From assembly GCF_003945595.2 (NCBI RefSeq), contig NW_024104284.1:1611377-1675376 (forward strand): DNA of 64,000 nucleotides, read 5' to 3'. The translations under genes and the position numbers were made by a program. Source of the DNA: Pipra filicauda. Its lineage: Eukaryota > Chordata > Aves > Passeriformes > Pipridae. The notes below the pieces were generated by a model. That model was not told where the DNA came from. It did not search any database and saw nothing but the letters and a program-made list of their open reading frames with translations. Positions 27,001 through 40,200 of this stretch are shown piece by piece (positions within the stretch are counted from its first letter, which is position 1; the number at the start of each line of letters is the position of its first letter).

Positions 27001-30000
27001 CTACATCATGTTGCAGGATGGCCTCTCCAGTGCCAGTGGGTATAAAGTAAATGAATTCAAAGGATTCCAAGATGATATCAGGTAGGCTATCTCACCTGGG
27101 ATTTGCACACTGAGAATATTTCACAGTGCTCTGGACAGCAACAGACTCTTGTAATAGTGCTGTAATAGATCAGTTACAAAGTTCCCTCCCTGCACCCAAA
27201 AATCCTAAAGGTGATGGAACAATAAGAGATGATACAAATCAAACAAAATGGAGAATGGAAAGAGGAATGAGAGGATGGCAGACCGGCATGTTTCTATAGT
27301 CACAGAGGTACAGTGTCTGGTGGTCCCATAAAGATGTACAATACATGGAGTGTATTGTATTTTCTGTTACTTCTCTAGGGAATTTCTCAATTCAGTGAAA
27401 TATCTGAATGCTGGAGACACTTCTCCCTGGAAAACTCCTTGTGTGCCTCTGGTTCGCAGTGGTGAATGAACAAGATAAGGGGATATCAGGAGGCAATACA
27501 TGGTCTCTCTCCCACCTGGCCTTGAGATAACTCCTTCAAAAGATAAAACTGAAGTGACTGCTGAAATGGACAACACATCAAATATAAAGGCAGAAAATGT
27601 ATTTCCCTAACAGCTCCACCACTGCTAATCACACATGACATTTATTAATGAACTGTATATAATACAGTAAGGCTTTGTTGATTTGATATGTAACAGGGGA
27701 ATTTCGGTTTTTCTATCTCACCGACATAGTTTATGGACCACTTGGCTTTCCATTACTGATTGCACAGAACTCCTGGTGCAGCAATGAGTGCTTACATGGT
27801 AAGTTGATATTCAGGCAATATTTGTAGTATAATTTAGCTTTCTTTTGGCAAAATTAACCAGATGGAAACCAAGACTGGATTCAGCAGCATGTGACCAGTT
27901 AGCCTGCCACAGCTCAGGGGCTGTCAGCTGATGCTCCCTGTCCTGTGTTATATATCCATCACATGGAGGATCTGCTGTGTAGAAGGCAATCACTTCTACA
28001 ACAAGACTATGTTATTTTCATATGTGTGGTGTTATTTAAATCACTCTGTGCTTGTCTCAGAGAAGATCAATTGTAGAAAAAGTGAAACTTGTGACAGCTA
28101 CAGTGTAGCATTTATTATAATCTCAGGTAACTGAAATTACTTTAAAAGGCAGTCACCCTGTACTTCATATCTTATGAACAGCAACAATTTAATGTCAAGA
28201 AAGTGCAATTTATTCTAATAAAATTTTCTTTGGAAATGAAACAGATTCTAATGGGACTTCATAGATTATACACATTACATCTTGAATCATAGATTTTTGA
28301 GCTGAAACTGAACAATGAAAAATCCTACAGTGCTATTAGGTAATTTTCTCTTTAATTTGGGCCAAAAGAACACTGCCTTTTGAAATGTATCCCCAAAATC
28401 TTTGTGTAATATATTTTTAAATGACTTCTAGCATTCTTCTTTAGAGAATATTCCCAAATCTAATCAACCAATTAATATACTTTTCCTGCAATTCGAATGA
28501 AATTCGCTGCCCTTAAATATTTTCTTTGAAATTCCACTTCAGTTCCAGATTTATATAAATTATAGTAACAAAGTAAAATAGCTATTCATAATAATGATTG
28601 TTATATACATAGTTTATTGCAGTAATGTCCTCTGTTAAAAAAAATCTGATCCAAATGTCAGACACACTTTGATGGACAGTGGCACCCTTATGGCATGGAG
28701 ACTGTCAAGGTGCTTGAGGGGGAAATGAGGAACGAGCGAGAGGTCCACTAACCCAGTGAAATGCATTTGATCAACTGTGCACGATCTCTTTATCTTCTAA
28801 CTCCTTCTAGATTCCCCTCCCCTGCAAGGTCAGGCACTCAGAGGAGCAATTTATAAACTCACAGCTCATATTCTGGTTGCAGTTCCAGAACTGACACAAA
28901 ATTAAATCAGTCTTGAGTGCAGTAGGATACAAAAATTACCTTCCCAGTCTACTGAGCCCTTCAAGACTTCCAATAAATCTCCCAGCAGCAGCATTCCAAT
29001 GCCTATCTTCCTTGCCTTACAAAAAGACCTTGAAATGGAAACAGAAGGGTTTTCTTTGAAGTCATATTTCATAGCACAAAAAGACATGCATAGAAGCAGC
29101 TGACTTAGTGGTTTCCCCCTCTCGCTCAAAGCATTTTCTGAAAAGTTTTAAATTGGACTTTTTAGTTAATCCCCAGAACTCCTAATTGCAGGGGCCACAG
29201 CACGTGTGAAAGCAGGAGCTGATATCGACAAAGGCTCCTTTTGAAAAAAGATGAAGGCAAAACTTTTTAAAAATACACTGGCTAGCAGAAACATCATTGG
29301 GCTTCATCTAATTGCATTCCTCCCCTGAAAATTACAGCAGTCCTCCCTAAAAAATATTAAACTTAAGCAAGGACATTCACTTCATCTTGGAATTGGCACT
29401 GAGTGCAGATGAAATATCTCCCTGTGTAATTATTAAGTTAAGCAAGCTGTAATTATCTCTATTAGATTCCCCGGGCTTTAGTAGAGATATGCTGAGTTTT
29501 AGAGCAATCCTTTCACTTACACTCCAGGAGCTGTGGGAATGGATCTGGAGGCTGGCTCTGGTCCTTCCAGAGCCTGTTTTGCTGGTGTGTGACCTGGCAC
29601 AGGCTCTCTGTGCACGCCTGGGGAAGAAAAGGCTCATCATGTTGGCCTATTCCTCCCTCCCAAGAGCTCACAGAGCTGGGGGACTGGAAGGGCCACAGCC
29701 CTCATGGTCCCTCAGTAGAGGGGCCCAGGAGATGCCCCCACACTGACCATTACCTGGGACGATGCTAGTCAGGGGAGGAACAGATCCCAGCAGAGATTGG
29801 GTGACTGTCCTTGACTGGGTGATTTGGGGGTGCAGAATGTTTTCATAGCCTGCATGAAGGTCAGTCCATCGTTTCATAAAGGGCTGCCATGGTTTCTTGG
29901 ATGTCAGGCGTTCTGTTGCTGGCAGCTCCCAAACGTTGGTCCTGATGCTGATGCAGGCTTTGACCTAGGACTCACTTCTGTTTTAGGTGTAGAGCCCTCC

Positions 30001-30562
30001 AAACCTGTCTGTATGCAAGCAGGCTCTGGGAGGAACTCCCATGTGAGTGACCCGTGAAGACTTCATTTTGTTTTAGACTGCTTAAAGTGTTATTGGAAAA
30101 TTCTGTAAGGCAGCTCAAGTGAGTGAAAATGATTTGCTTAGGATGAATGTAACCACCAGTGCATTACTTCACATAATCTAAACAGAGTTTCAGGCACACT
30201 TCATCTATCATTCCCTGAAAGAGAGAGGCTGAGTTAATGCTCTCTGACAAATATTATGTTTCTCAGGCAGCCCTGGTGCTGTCTTACACGTTTCCTGACC
30301 TGCTTTGATTAGGTATATAAAAAGCACAAGTAAAACACAGGTTGGGTTTTGCTGTTGGAAATGCGAGATAAGGGCATCAACACCCCAGCGCTCTCTGTGC
30401 AAGACACCCCAGCGCTCATGAGATTGGAGATTCCTTCTTAGTGCTGTAAGATGAGTCACTTGGCTAATAACTATGATTTATAACAGCATTTTAATAGCTC
30501 CCTGGGCTCTCTGATGAAGGCAGGAGAGGGCAGGGTGTTACACCTCAGGATAGTTGCCTGCA

Positions 30563-30589
30563 GGGTGGGGGGGAGAGGGGAGAGCAGGG
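30563..30589 (+). repeat. G-rich tract with G-quadruplex pattern
   Basis: GGGTGGGGGGGAGAGGGG, then AGAGCAGGG: four G-runs of three or more with loops of 1, 3 and 6 bases. This fits the usual G-quadruplex rule. No promoter or gene is seen nearby. Confidence 0.6.
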
Positions 30590-31706
30590 CTTATGTCCAG
30601 CAGTGAGTGAGCATTGCTCAGAGGGCAGCTGGAGAAGCCCAGCAGGGAAGCAAGGAAGGGATGCAAGGCAGAGCCACGATGGGCTCCTGGCAGCTGATTT
30701 GCTAACGCTGACACTCTCCTCTGAATCTAACATTAATGTCAGGTTTGGAGCTGGTAATGAAGAGGGAAAATTCCATGTTACCTTTGCTACACAAAGGAGT
30801 GTGCTACACCTCTGTAGTGGATGCTTGAGTACATTAAATTTGCCTTAAAAACATCCAAAGCCTCAAATGTACTTATTAATTAGCTCTAAGTGGACCCACA
30901 GCCGTGTCTCTGGACATGTATACAAGTAAGTAATTAGAAGAAAATTAGAACATTTCTTTTCAAACATGAAAACCTCGCACATCCATCAAACTGCAATTCC
31001 CCTTAAGTCAGTCCTCATTGCTCACTTTCCCAGAAAGGAGCATTACAGAGCAACTTGGAAGTCAGCAAACAATGTACAAGGCACACATCCTCACAATACT
31101 GCTAATCCAAAAGGCTCAGAGGTTAAGTGAGAACTGGCAGGAAGAACAAAAGAGAGTTTTTTCTCTCTGGTTTTCCTGATAGGATCATGCTAAAACATTG
31201 GCTGGAGCAGTAAAGGCTTAAGACACTGCTCCAGAGAGCTGGGCTCGTGCCCTATCTTTGGATCTTCACTCATTTTTTTTGAGGAAGAGAGTACAAACAG
31301 AGCAACTCCATCTTCCCAAGACTATCCAGAGAGGCAAGAACAGCTCAGTGCCATGGAGCTGAATGGTGATGTTTGGGTTTTCAGCTCCAGGGGTCTGAGA
31401 TGCTGATCCCATGTTGATGGATGGCTTGGGAGCGCTCAATCTGCAGCTAGAGCTTGGTGGGCATGATATACCTCCCTGTGACATGCTGCAGGTTTTAAAA
31501 ATACATGTCACAGGGCAGATAAAAACGAGTAGTGTCTGCAAAGCTCTCTCAGCTTCCTGGGTGCTAAAAAATCAGAAAGCTGTATCTTTTTTAAGAAAAC
31601 CCGTAAGAATGGTGATTGCTATCTAAAATTATCTTTCAGGATGCTAAATTGTCACTTGTTATAACCAAGCACACAATATATGCATCCTGATTAACTTAAA
31701 CTCAAA

Positions 31707-31718
31707 TTTTTTTTTTTT
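31707..31718. repeat. T12 homopolymer
   Basis: Twelve T in a row in intergenic sequence. Confidence 0.7.
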
Positions 31719-34295
31719 CATTAGGAAGTGTCTATTCCTACTGTCTTGTCTATCAGATATCCAATTTACATTTCTACCAAATATTGAGATGGGGAAATGA
31801 GTATCCCAGGGTCAGTGATATTGTCTTATGTGGGTTGTAATAGGGGTTTTTTAATTGTATTTGGTTAAATCTTTACATAAAGACAGCAAACTTTTTTTTT
31901 TTTAATGGGAAAAAGGAGAGAAATAGTCATCACAGATTCTGTCACTGTTAGGAAATAAAAAAAAAAGGCTATGGTTGTAAGCCACAGCAACAGAGAAATA
32001 ATTAAATTGTTTTTAACTGCTCCTGGAGATTGCCACACTAAACTGATGTTGGTGGGGGAGCTGGATACACACACCTTAAGTTTGGCCAGGTCAGCCAAAT
32101 CTCTGACCAGGATAAATTTACAAAAGTGAGGGTCAGTTAGGGTTAGTTTCTACACTTGGCAAAGACGAACCAGTGTGTGACAGGCTGATGCAGCAGAGGT
32201 GGGAAGAGGCCTGACAGCCCAGCAGCCAACTCAGTGTCCATGATCAGCTGATTGCTTCCCATGCCCCACTGCACCTGCAGGAAAGGTAAATTGGCTTCTG
32301 TGGCGGCTGCTTTGGCCTTCTGTGGGTGAACATTAGTGTCTGAAGCTACCTGTGAGCATAGCAAGGCTCTGTGATAGATGTCACTGCTCTGTGCATGGAC
32401 AGGAGAACCTCTTCTGACAACCTGGAGCCTTGGTCAGGATCAGAATAACAGAGAAAAAATTAAGGCAAATCTTAGTCTGCAATGACAATTGAATTAATTT
32501 AGGAGTTATGAAGAACAGGCTACTATTTTCTTTCCTTCTCTTCTTCTCCACTGGGACTCACTTTCCTTTAATTTACCCATTTTATTGACTAACCCTGAAT
32601 CATCTTCAAGTTGCTGCCTACATTGAGCCCCATCTGGAAGCTGACTTCAAGCTCTGTGAAGTAAAAATGGATCTTTGCTTTCAATGATCTGTGGGACTTG
32701 ATGCCATGGTCATTATAATGCTGTCACTTCTATGCAGTTATTAATTCACCTAACAGCAAAATATGAGTGGGGAAATGAAGAATCACTGGTGGGTTTGAGG
32801 CAGCTACACCATCCCTCCACTCCCGTGGTTGCAAGCTGTGCTACAAATGCTGGCAACACGTGACATTACAGAACGGGCATACAAAAGGCTCTGCAACTCT
32901 AAAAGCCTCTCAGGAAACATCATATGGCTCTGATTTGGGAAAGACCACACACATTCCAGTACTTGTGACACCTGCTACGTGTGTCTTGCCAGTCACTGCT
33001 TTGCTTTGCTTTGCTGGTTCTGGTGTAGAAGGTGATCTTGAAAAATATTTTCTTATTTTTATAACAATACCACAGTAATACATATTGTTATAAGCATCCC
33101 GAGGATGTATTGCTGGAAAAGCCAGGCCACTGCACCAGTGAAAGCCAAATGATAAAAGTTCAGTTTCAGATTCTAATTGATTATGGCAGTCACCTGGGAC
33201 AACACTGCTTTGGGAGTTTATTTTTGTCCTGGAATATATAATTCATTCTGCAGCACCTGTTGTTTGATTTTCCTGGCTGCTGGTTGTTAAGTGCACCTCG
33301 CCAATGGAGATGGGAGCTCAGGGGGGGTACCCTACACAGCACTGCTTGTGTATCACATCCCTTGTGTCTTATTTCACTGCTTGTGTCTTCCGCTCGTGCT
33401 GGATGGCCTGATCACTGCTGCTGCATGCCAGGGAAGTGCTCAGGGAGAACAGCAATGCCCACATGCCACCACAGGTACCCTGGGAATTGCTTGTGCCATG
33501 CCACTCCTGACAAAAACTGAGCAAATCTCACAGCCACCCCCAGAGGATTTTAAACCAATTATGGATAGCAGGGTGATAAGATGGATGTCAATAATGGTAA
33601 CAATAATGCTGCCACAACTTATGTCTTGCTTCCCTGGGAAAATGATCTTGCTGATGGAAACCAAGAAGCAAGTGCTGTACTAGTATGGAGGTTCTGGCAG
33701 TAAACAGAAACTTGATCTATTTTGAGCAGCAAGGGACTGTATACTCTACTTGTGCTTTGATAGATATACAGGTTTGCTGCTCCTTCACGTTAGAATGTGC
33801 TTCGTGGGGGATTGTGTAGCACAGGGCAAAATGTTACAGGCAGTTCTCCTCCGGGTGTGGTGAGACATCACACATATGCTCTTAAACCTGGCATAATTTG
33901 CTGGAAGGTTTGCATGAACCTCTCAGGCATTTCTAAAGTTTTGTCAGGCTGGGAATGCCATACCTTAACGAAGGTGCAACCACCTGTGTGTCCTCTGGCA
34001 GCAACCAGGATTGTCACCTGAAATCAGTAGGACTTTCAAGCATTTTCTAAACTCCTAGGCAATGTGAAGGGTAAATGTGGCAGCAAAGTAGGGAAGACTT
34101 ACTGCAGAACCTCTTATAACTAAAAAATTGAGTATCTGAAATAAACTACCCTAAGGCTACCTGTTTGATTTGAGTGAAACAGCAGAGCAGCAATACATCA
34201 CACATTGTGGGGGTGCAGGGGAACAGATGGGATGGGACAGGGCTTGGAGCAGGTTGTCTGGGCTGAGTGGGGGGCTCAAGTCCTCTCACAGTAGT

Positions 34296-34799
34296 GTGGT
34301 ATTCAGGCTGCATCTGAAGCAGTGTGTCCAGTTCAGGCTCTCCAGCACAGGAAAGACAAGAAACTACAGGAGAGGGTCCAGCAGGGGGTTACAAAGATGA
34401 TTTGGGGGCTAGAGCACCTCTGCTATGAGGAAAAGCTGAGGGAGCTGGGCTTGTTTAGCCTGTAGAAGATTGGAGGGGATCTTATCAATGCACAGAAACA
34501 TTTATCTTAAGGGCATGTGTCAAGAGCATGGGGCCAGGGCTAGGTCAAGGGGCAAAAAGCCCAAACTAAAACACAGGAGGTTCTGTGTGAGTATGAGGAA
34601 AAACTTTGTTCCTTGGAGGACAACAGAGCACTGTAACAGTATGCCTGGCGTTTGTGGAGTCTCCTTTTCTGGAGATATTCAAAAGCTGTCTGGATGAGAT
34701 TGTGTGTAACCTGCTCCAGGTGAATCTATTTTAGCAGGGGGGTTGGACTAGATAATCTCCAGAGGTATTTTCCGATGCCAAGCATTCTCTGATTCTGTG
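34296..34799 (+). mobile_element. CR1 LINE 3' fragment, about 0.5 kb
   Basis: Sense CR1 sequence: gtgtccagttcaggctctcc, gagagggtccagcaggggg, tatgaggaaaagctgaggga, ggggatcttatcaatg, acacaggaggttctgtgtga, ggagatattcaaaagctgtc, ggggggttggactagataat and attctctgattctgtg. This is the longest CR1 copy in the window. The left boundary is uncertain; 34190-34295 may or may not belong to it. Its reading frames are broken. Confidence 0.9.
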
Positions 34800-37700
34800 T
34801 TTATTTTCTTCAGCCTCTCTGATTACTCTCTAGGTAGAGGTTTTAACTATTGTTAAAGCCTAAGAGGAAAGAAATCCACAGGCCTAGAAATGTGTTATTA
34901 CTTCCTTTCAAAATTCAACAGTAAGCTCTTTACCAATCATTCAGTTTTTATTTAAAGGCTTTTTTGTACATTAGGATTTTAGGCACTAGAAAGAAAGCTT
35001 TTACATCAGAAAATGTTCATGCTGGAGCTAGGATTCCATTGTTTCACTCTAGAGTCATTAGTACATGTTTTATGAGTTCCTCAGGAATAATTGGTGCATT
35101 GTTGTATTTATTCAGATAAGTGGCCAGTGCTTTTATCTCTACTGGAAAACAAACAAAACTCCCTGGTGACACACAGCCCTTGTTGTGGGGGCTCCACCCT
35201 TAATTCCCCCAGTGCCCCTTGCCTTTTCTTTCACCAATCTAATTTAAGAAGCTTTATAGCATTGATAACTTTGCTGTCCCAAACCAGGAGATCACAAGTG
35301 ACCTCTAAGCTAGCTTCTCTATAGAACCTCTCATGTTTCCTCCCCTCCTTTTTAAATTTGGCCATAATTGCCTACAGCTCCCAGTTGGGTCAGATATGCT
35401 TTATATTTGCACCTCCTCCTCATCTAGCACTCATTACTCCACACTGATATTTATTAGCTTCTTTCTTAGCCTCTTTGTTCATGTCTATTGATTACACAGT
35501 TAAGAAAATATCTATTTTAACAGTGCATCTTCATTTGCTAATGCTTTCTGGAGAAACTGAGATTGTGCAACTTAGGGTATGCCTCAGCTGTGTCCTGGAT
35601 AGGAAAGGGTACTCAGGTGTGGCATCCTCTTGCCACCTGTGCTTGACATCCATCAGACACCCTGTGGCAACATCCATCAGACAACTGATATCAGGCAAGG
35701 AAGACATTATAGATCCACCTCAGCTGCTGTGAAAGAACAATTAGGATAGACACCAGGAACGAACAGGTCATGGGAGACTTCCCAGCTTCAGGCCACAGCT
35801 GATTTTGTGTCTTGGAAGCAGCAGAGGTGCATTTAGGCAATCACCTTTGCTTTCTAAGCAATGTTTAGAAATACATATTTCTACCTTCCAGTAAGAAGTT
35901 TATGTGGGAAGCACTTTTTTTCACTTCTCCAGCTGTTTTTCCTTGCTTGTAGCAGCTTGACTTTTGTCCCTCAGTCCTTCCACAAGACCTCACCTGTCTG
36001 GTGAGTGGGAGGCTAAAGGTGCAAGCTTCTGATTGTGGTCATCTATCTCTACTTCATCTGACATAATTGTAGCATATAATTTATATCCCCAGTACTTATT
36101 TGCTTATGTTACAAAATATTAGAGATATTTTCAAAGCAAAAGATCATTTATTTGAATCAGATAAAGGAATGAAGAGAGTAGAAAAATCTTTTAGCTAGTT
36201 TTTTATATTAATGAAGAAACATGATATAAGGGAGGATTTAGTTTTGTTCTCTTCCTACATTAAAAGTTAAATTTGATATCAAAATATAGCAAGTGTATTA
36301 CAAGTTCCTGTGATGGAGAGCAATGGATGCAGCTTATTACTGCTCTGCTTTTGGTAAAGGATGACCATGATGGTAACCAAAATGGCTTTGGGTCAACAGA
36401 GAGATGAAAGAAAAGCATTCTCGCATTTTATCTTCTCTGCATGATACACATCCCATATGTCTTAGTAAATATAAGAAATGAGCTTGTGCTGAATGATAAC
36501 AATGATGGGTTTTGAATAAAACAAGTACTTCATTGGTTCCTCTTCACTCTCAGCAAGGTCTGTCTTGAACATGCAAACACAGACTTTATCTTCTGGTTAT
36601 TTGTTTTTACAAGAAGGAGTTACGTATGTAGAGTCTACCTGAACACTTTGGATCCTCTACTTCAGCAGTGGCATAGACCAGGGGAGATGCTGACATTTCC
36701 CAGAAGCAAAGCTGTTTCCCTCCTGCTCCTGTTACTACAATGGAGCGGTCATCTTAAGGCTCTGAAACACTATACTCCTGTTATCACCAGGATATGTGAA
36801 AGCAAAATCCCATCAGAGAAATCTGGAGTTCTAGATTATAACAACTGTCTGCTTCTCAGCTTTTATCTAAAATACAATTTACATATAAAAATAAAACTAT
36901 TACCTACAGATGTCTTTCTCTCAGGACAACGAAATAAAGACGGTGGTGCCTTCACTGAATTCTTTATCCAAGATCAACACATGAATCCAACTCTGTCTTC
37001 TCCTTCCAACTCTGAATTTCTTTATTTTTTGAAAAGTTGTTGGAATGTTGTTGTCAATCCTTGCCTGTTTCATTTTCTTTTTCAATTTGAGTGTTTGAAG
37101 GACTTATCCAGCTTTGTGTAGCATTTTTTTTCTTGTAGCTTTGCAGAGTCCTGGTGAGCACTGAAGACAGCTGGAAGTGCCAGCAGATACACTTTCTACA
37201 TAAACTTTTTCAGCCTAGGAAAGTGCATCTGTCCCTTGCCTTGGGAATCCTTTCCTCTCGTTAAGGTGAAGCCACCATACTACAATTCTTCATGCATGCA
37301 GGATGTGGACACAACTTTCAAACTGAAGTGAAGCAGACCAAATCCTTTGAAATACACATGCTCCTTTCCTCACAATCCAGTAACATTGCCAGTTGTGGCC
37401 TTTAGCCACGATTACTTTCAGCCATTTAATGCAACTGTAATTATCCCACAGACTAGGAAGATATGCCAATAAATGTTAAAATTTGAATCCGCAGGAAGTG
37501 AGTCAGCTCAAGTAATGACAAATGACTGTGAGGTACATTATGGATATCTCTCACAGCATCACTTCCATGCTGCCTTGCTGAATCATTCCCATGGACATTG
37601 CCAGCTCCAGGGATTATCATCAGGACTGAGTTGAGAAGCACACTTTCTTCTTTTAATAGTTTAAATGATCTTAACTCTCCCTGTCCTTCATCCCACATGA

Positions 37701-38636
37701 ATGCAGCTGAATTTGACATTCCTGTGAGCAGCACCATTGTACTCTGGGCCAGTGGTGCCTTGGGACTTTCAGTCCTTTTTTAGTGTTATCACGCTAATGT
37801 CAATGTTACTTCCTGTTTCTCCTCCTTCATTTTTTCTCCAAGTTACTGACCTGTTTTTCTCAATCCACCATTTCCTGCTGCTGATCAATTTTTAGACTGC
37901 AGTCACCTCTCTGGATAAATAAATACTAACAACATTATTACAAATTTCTGAAATTAATAGCTTTAAATTTTGCTCTACTTTCTAAGGTATGATTCCCAAG
38001 TATGAAATAACATAAAACGCATCACTTCTTGTCACTTGCATCACTTCCATCTTGACTTCTAAACCAAGTCTTACCATTGCTGAGATTTCTCCCTGTCCTG
38101 AGTGTCCTCGTTTCAGGTGGGATAGAGTTATTCTCTACAACACTGAACTAGTTGTTCAAGCCTCTGAAGCACCTTTTCTAGTGATTACTGTGACATTGTC
38201 TTGGTGCATTTCTATAAGGATGCCAGTATCTTTACCTAACTGGTTCAAGTATGCTTGAGTGGCCTGTGCATGGACCAACCCATGCCCAGGTTCAAATGGA
38301 TCTCTCTTGCTGTTCCTGTGTCAGTACAGATTTACACCTTGGCACGACCCAGTATCTTTTTACTGCTGAGAAAATGCTGCTTTTGGTATCAGAGATTTTC
38401 TCAACTCCTGTGTTGTTTTATTATATCCTCTCAATCATTTAAAAGGGAAAGCTCAAAAACCTCTCCTGCTGTCTATAACTCCAGGGCTAGGTTTGCTATA
38501 CTCCTATACTTTGTCTGTTGATTACAAAGGACTAATTCCTGCCTACAGTGAGACCATTTCTGTCAGACAGTCAATGTAAAGATAGCTCACAACTGATGTG
38601 TACTATGTTGCAGCCTAAATGATTTATTACACTGAC

Positions 38637-38654
38637 GGGGGGGGGGTGTGGGGG
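38637..38654 (+). repeat. G10 run plus G5 run
   Basis: Ten G, then tgt and five G. It could fold as a G-quadruplex by splitting the long run. Confidence 0.75.
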
Positions 38655-38898
38655 TAAAAAGGCACTAACCTAAGGGAAGATCTGGCTCCAGTTTCTTCTC
38701 CTGGGTCCTCCAACACAGATTAAAGATGTTTTCTTATCTTTTCTTTCTCTTGCTGTGTGCTTTGCTTAGGGGCATTGCATCTTACAAAATAAAAACCTAA
38801 GCAGTTTAAAGGGCCACCACTTTGTTCATATAGATTTCTCTTCTTCCTCAATATGTGTAGCCCTCAAGGTTTTTAAATCCTTCCTGGCTGATTTCAGT

Positions 38899-38909
38899 GG
38901 GGGGGGGGG
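38899..38909 (+). repeat. G11 homopolymer
   Basis: Eleven G in a row, about 250 bp from the G10/G5 tract. Runs this long are prone to length errors in assemblies. Confidence 0.75.
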
Positions 38910-39917
38910 TTTCTCCTCTATCAATTCTCTGTCCAATTTTTCATATAGCATTTTGGTGTGAAATGTTTTACAGTGCCAGTTTTACAAAATCAGTATGTTG
39001 CAGATAAGAAAATGGTACAATAAGAATAAAGAGAATGCAAGGCTATTTCTCTGAAGGAAAAATGTGAGTCAAAAAATGATGGAGACTTATTTATAGAGTG
39101 GCTTTGTCTTTGTTTCAGCAGCATGTCATATGAAGAGCACCAATATGCACACTAGACAGCTTTAAGCAAGTTATTTTCTACCTACCGGGTTTTGCAGCCC
39201 CAAAATAAAATAGTCTGACTCTAGTCCACTTCAAATTTGGGCACTTCGGGTTTTCTTCTAAGGATGTATTTTATTGCTCTAGGTGATTTTAAGTTTGCTA
39301 GTATTTTGCTAGTCTGTCCTTATCAGCAAGTCTGATGCTAGAAAGCAAGGCATCCAGTTTCAGCGAAGGATTGCCAGCTTGTTTCAGTGCCAAATCACAT
39401 AGGCAAGGCATTTCTTGTCCCAAATTGTGACCCTCCTGTGTGTCACACAGGTGAGGCACGAATCAACCTTCCCAACAAAAGCTCTTGGGAATGGTCTGGT
39501 TTTGGTGGGAGGAGATGGTGCCATTGCCTGACCCTCACTGACATTCATCATGACAAGAAAACAGTTCCGGAGCTGCTGAGCAGCAGAAAATAAGAGATGG
39601 AGTAATTACCCTCACTATCAGAATTATTTGTTATACAGTCCTGAAAAAGACAAATGGTGACCACGTATGCTTATAGAACTATCTGTACCTCAACTGAAGA
39701 GGTGTTGTATCCATACAGACTAAAGGGAAGTGGGTAAGGATTGGATACAGATATGCACCCATCACAGTTTGCAGATGCTATATTCACAACCAGAGAATCC
39801 ACTTCAGTTGCATTTATCCGTATTAATTCCTAAGTGTGAATTTAAAAATTCACACTATGACATTTTCAGTTAATATATATTTCCTTGTATCTATCTTGTA
39901 ACATATCTAAGGAGGTT

Positions 39918-40200
39918 ATAAACAGATGAGGGTGGGTCTCTTCTTCCAGGTAACAAGAAATAGGACAACAGACATTGGCCTTAAGTTGAATCAGGGGAGG
40001 TTTAGATTGGATATTAGGAAAAATTTCTTCACTGAAAGGGTGGTCAAGCATTTGAACAGGCTGCCCAGGAAAGTGAAACCACCATCCCTGGAAGTGTTAA
40101 AAAACATGTAGATGTGGTGCTTAGAGACAGGTGGACCTGGCAGTATTAGGTTAATTGTTGGACTAGATGTTAGAGGTCTTTTCCAACCTTAATGATTCTA
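39918..40200 (+). mobile_element. CR1 LINE 3' end
   Basis: Sense CR1: ggtaacaagaaataggacaa, agattggatattaggaaaaa, tttcttcactgaaagggtgg, caggctgcccaggaaagtg, attgttggactagatgttag and a final ccaaccttaatgattcta. About 283 bp, lying 2.5 kb past the TRPA1 stop. Confidence 0.9.

Larger units (their letters stand above)
22477..34295. other. Intergenic sequence, no gene recognised
   Basis: Nearly 12 kb without a supported gene. 29150-29490 has two TAATTAT cores (gtgtaattattaag, gctgtaattatctc) and balanced composition, a candidate conserved noncoding element. 29500-30060 and 30500-30680 are more GC-rich than their surroundings but have no clear CpG island. Confidence 0.55.
34800..39917. other. Intergenic sequence, no gene recognised
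   Basis: No exon or transposon was recognised. Contains the two long G-runs at 38637-38654 and 38899-38909. The open frame at 36648-37121 (157 codons) has no known domain and is discussed under rejected items. Confidence 0.55.

Noticed and set aside
33291..33683. 130-codon plus-strand open frame
   Set aside because: No recognisable family or repeat structure, with comparable open frames on the opposite strand. Treated as chance.
36648..37121. 157-codon plus-strand open frame
   Set aside because: No domain, no plausible splice or promoter context, and AT-rich with a hydrophobic patch from T runs. It looks like a chance frame.
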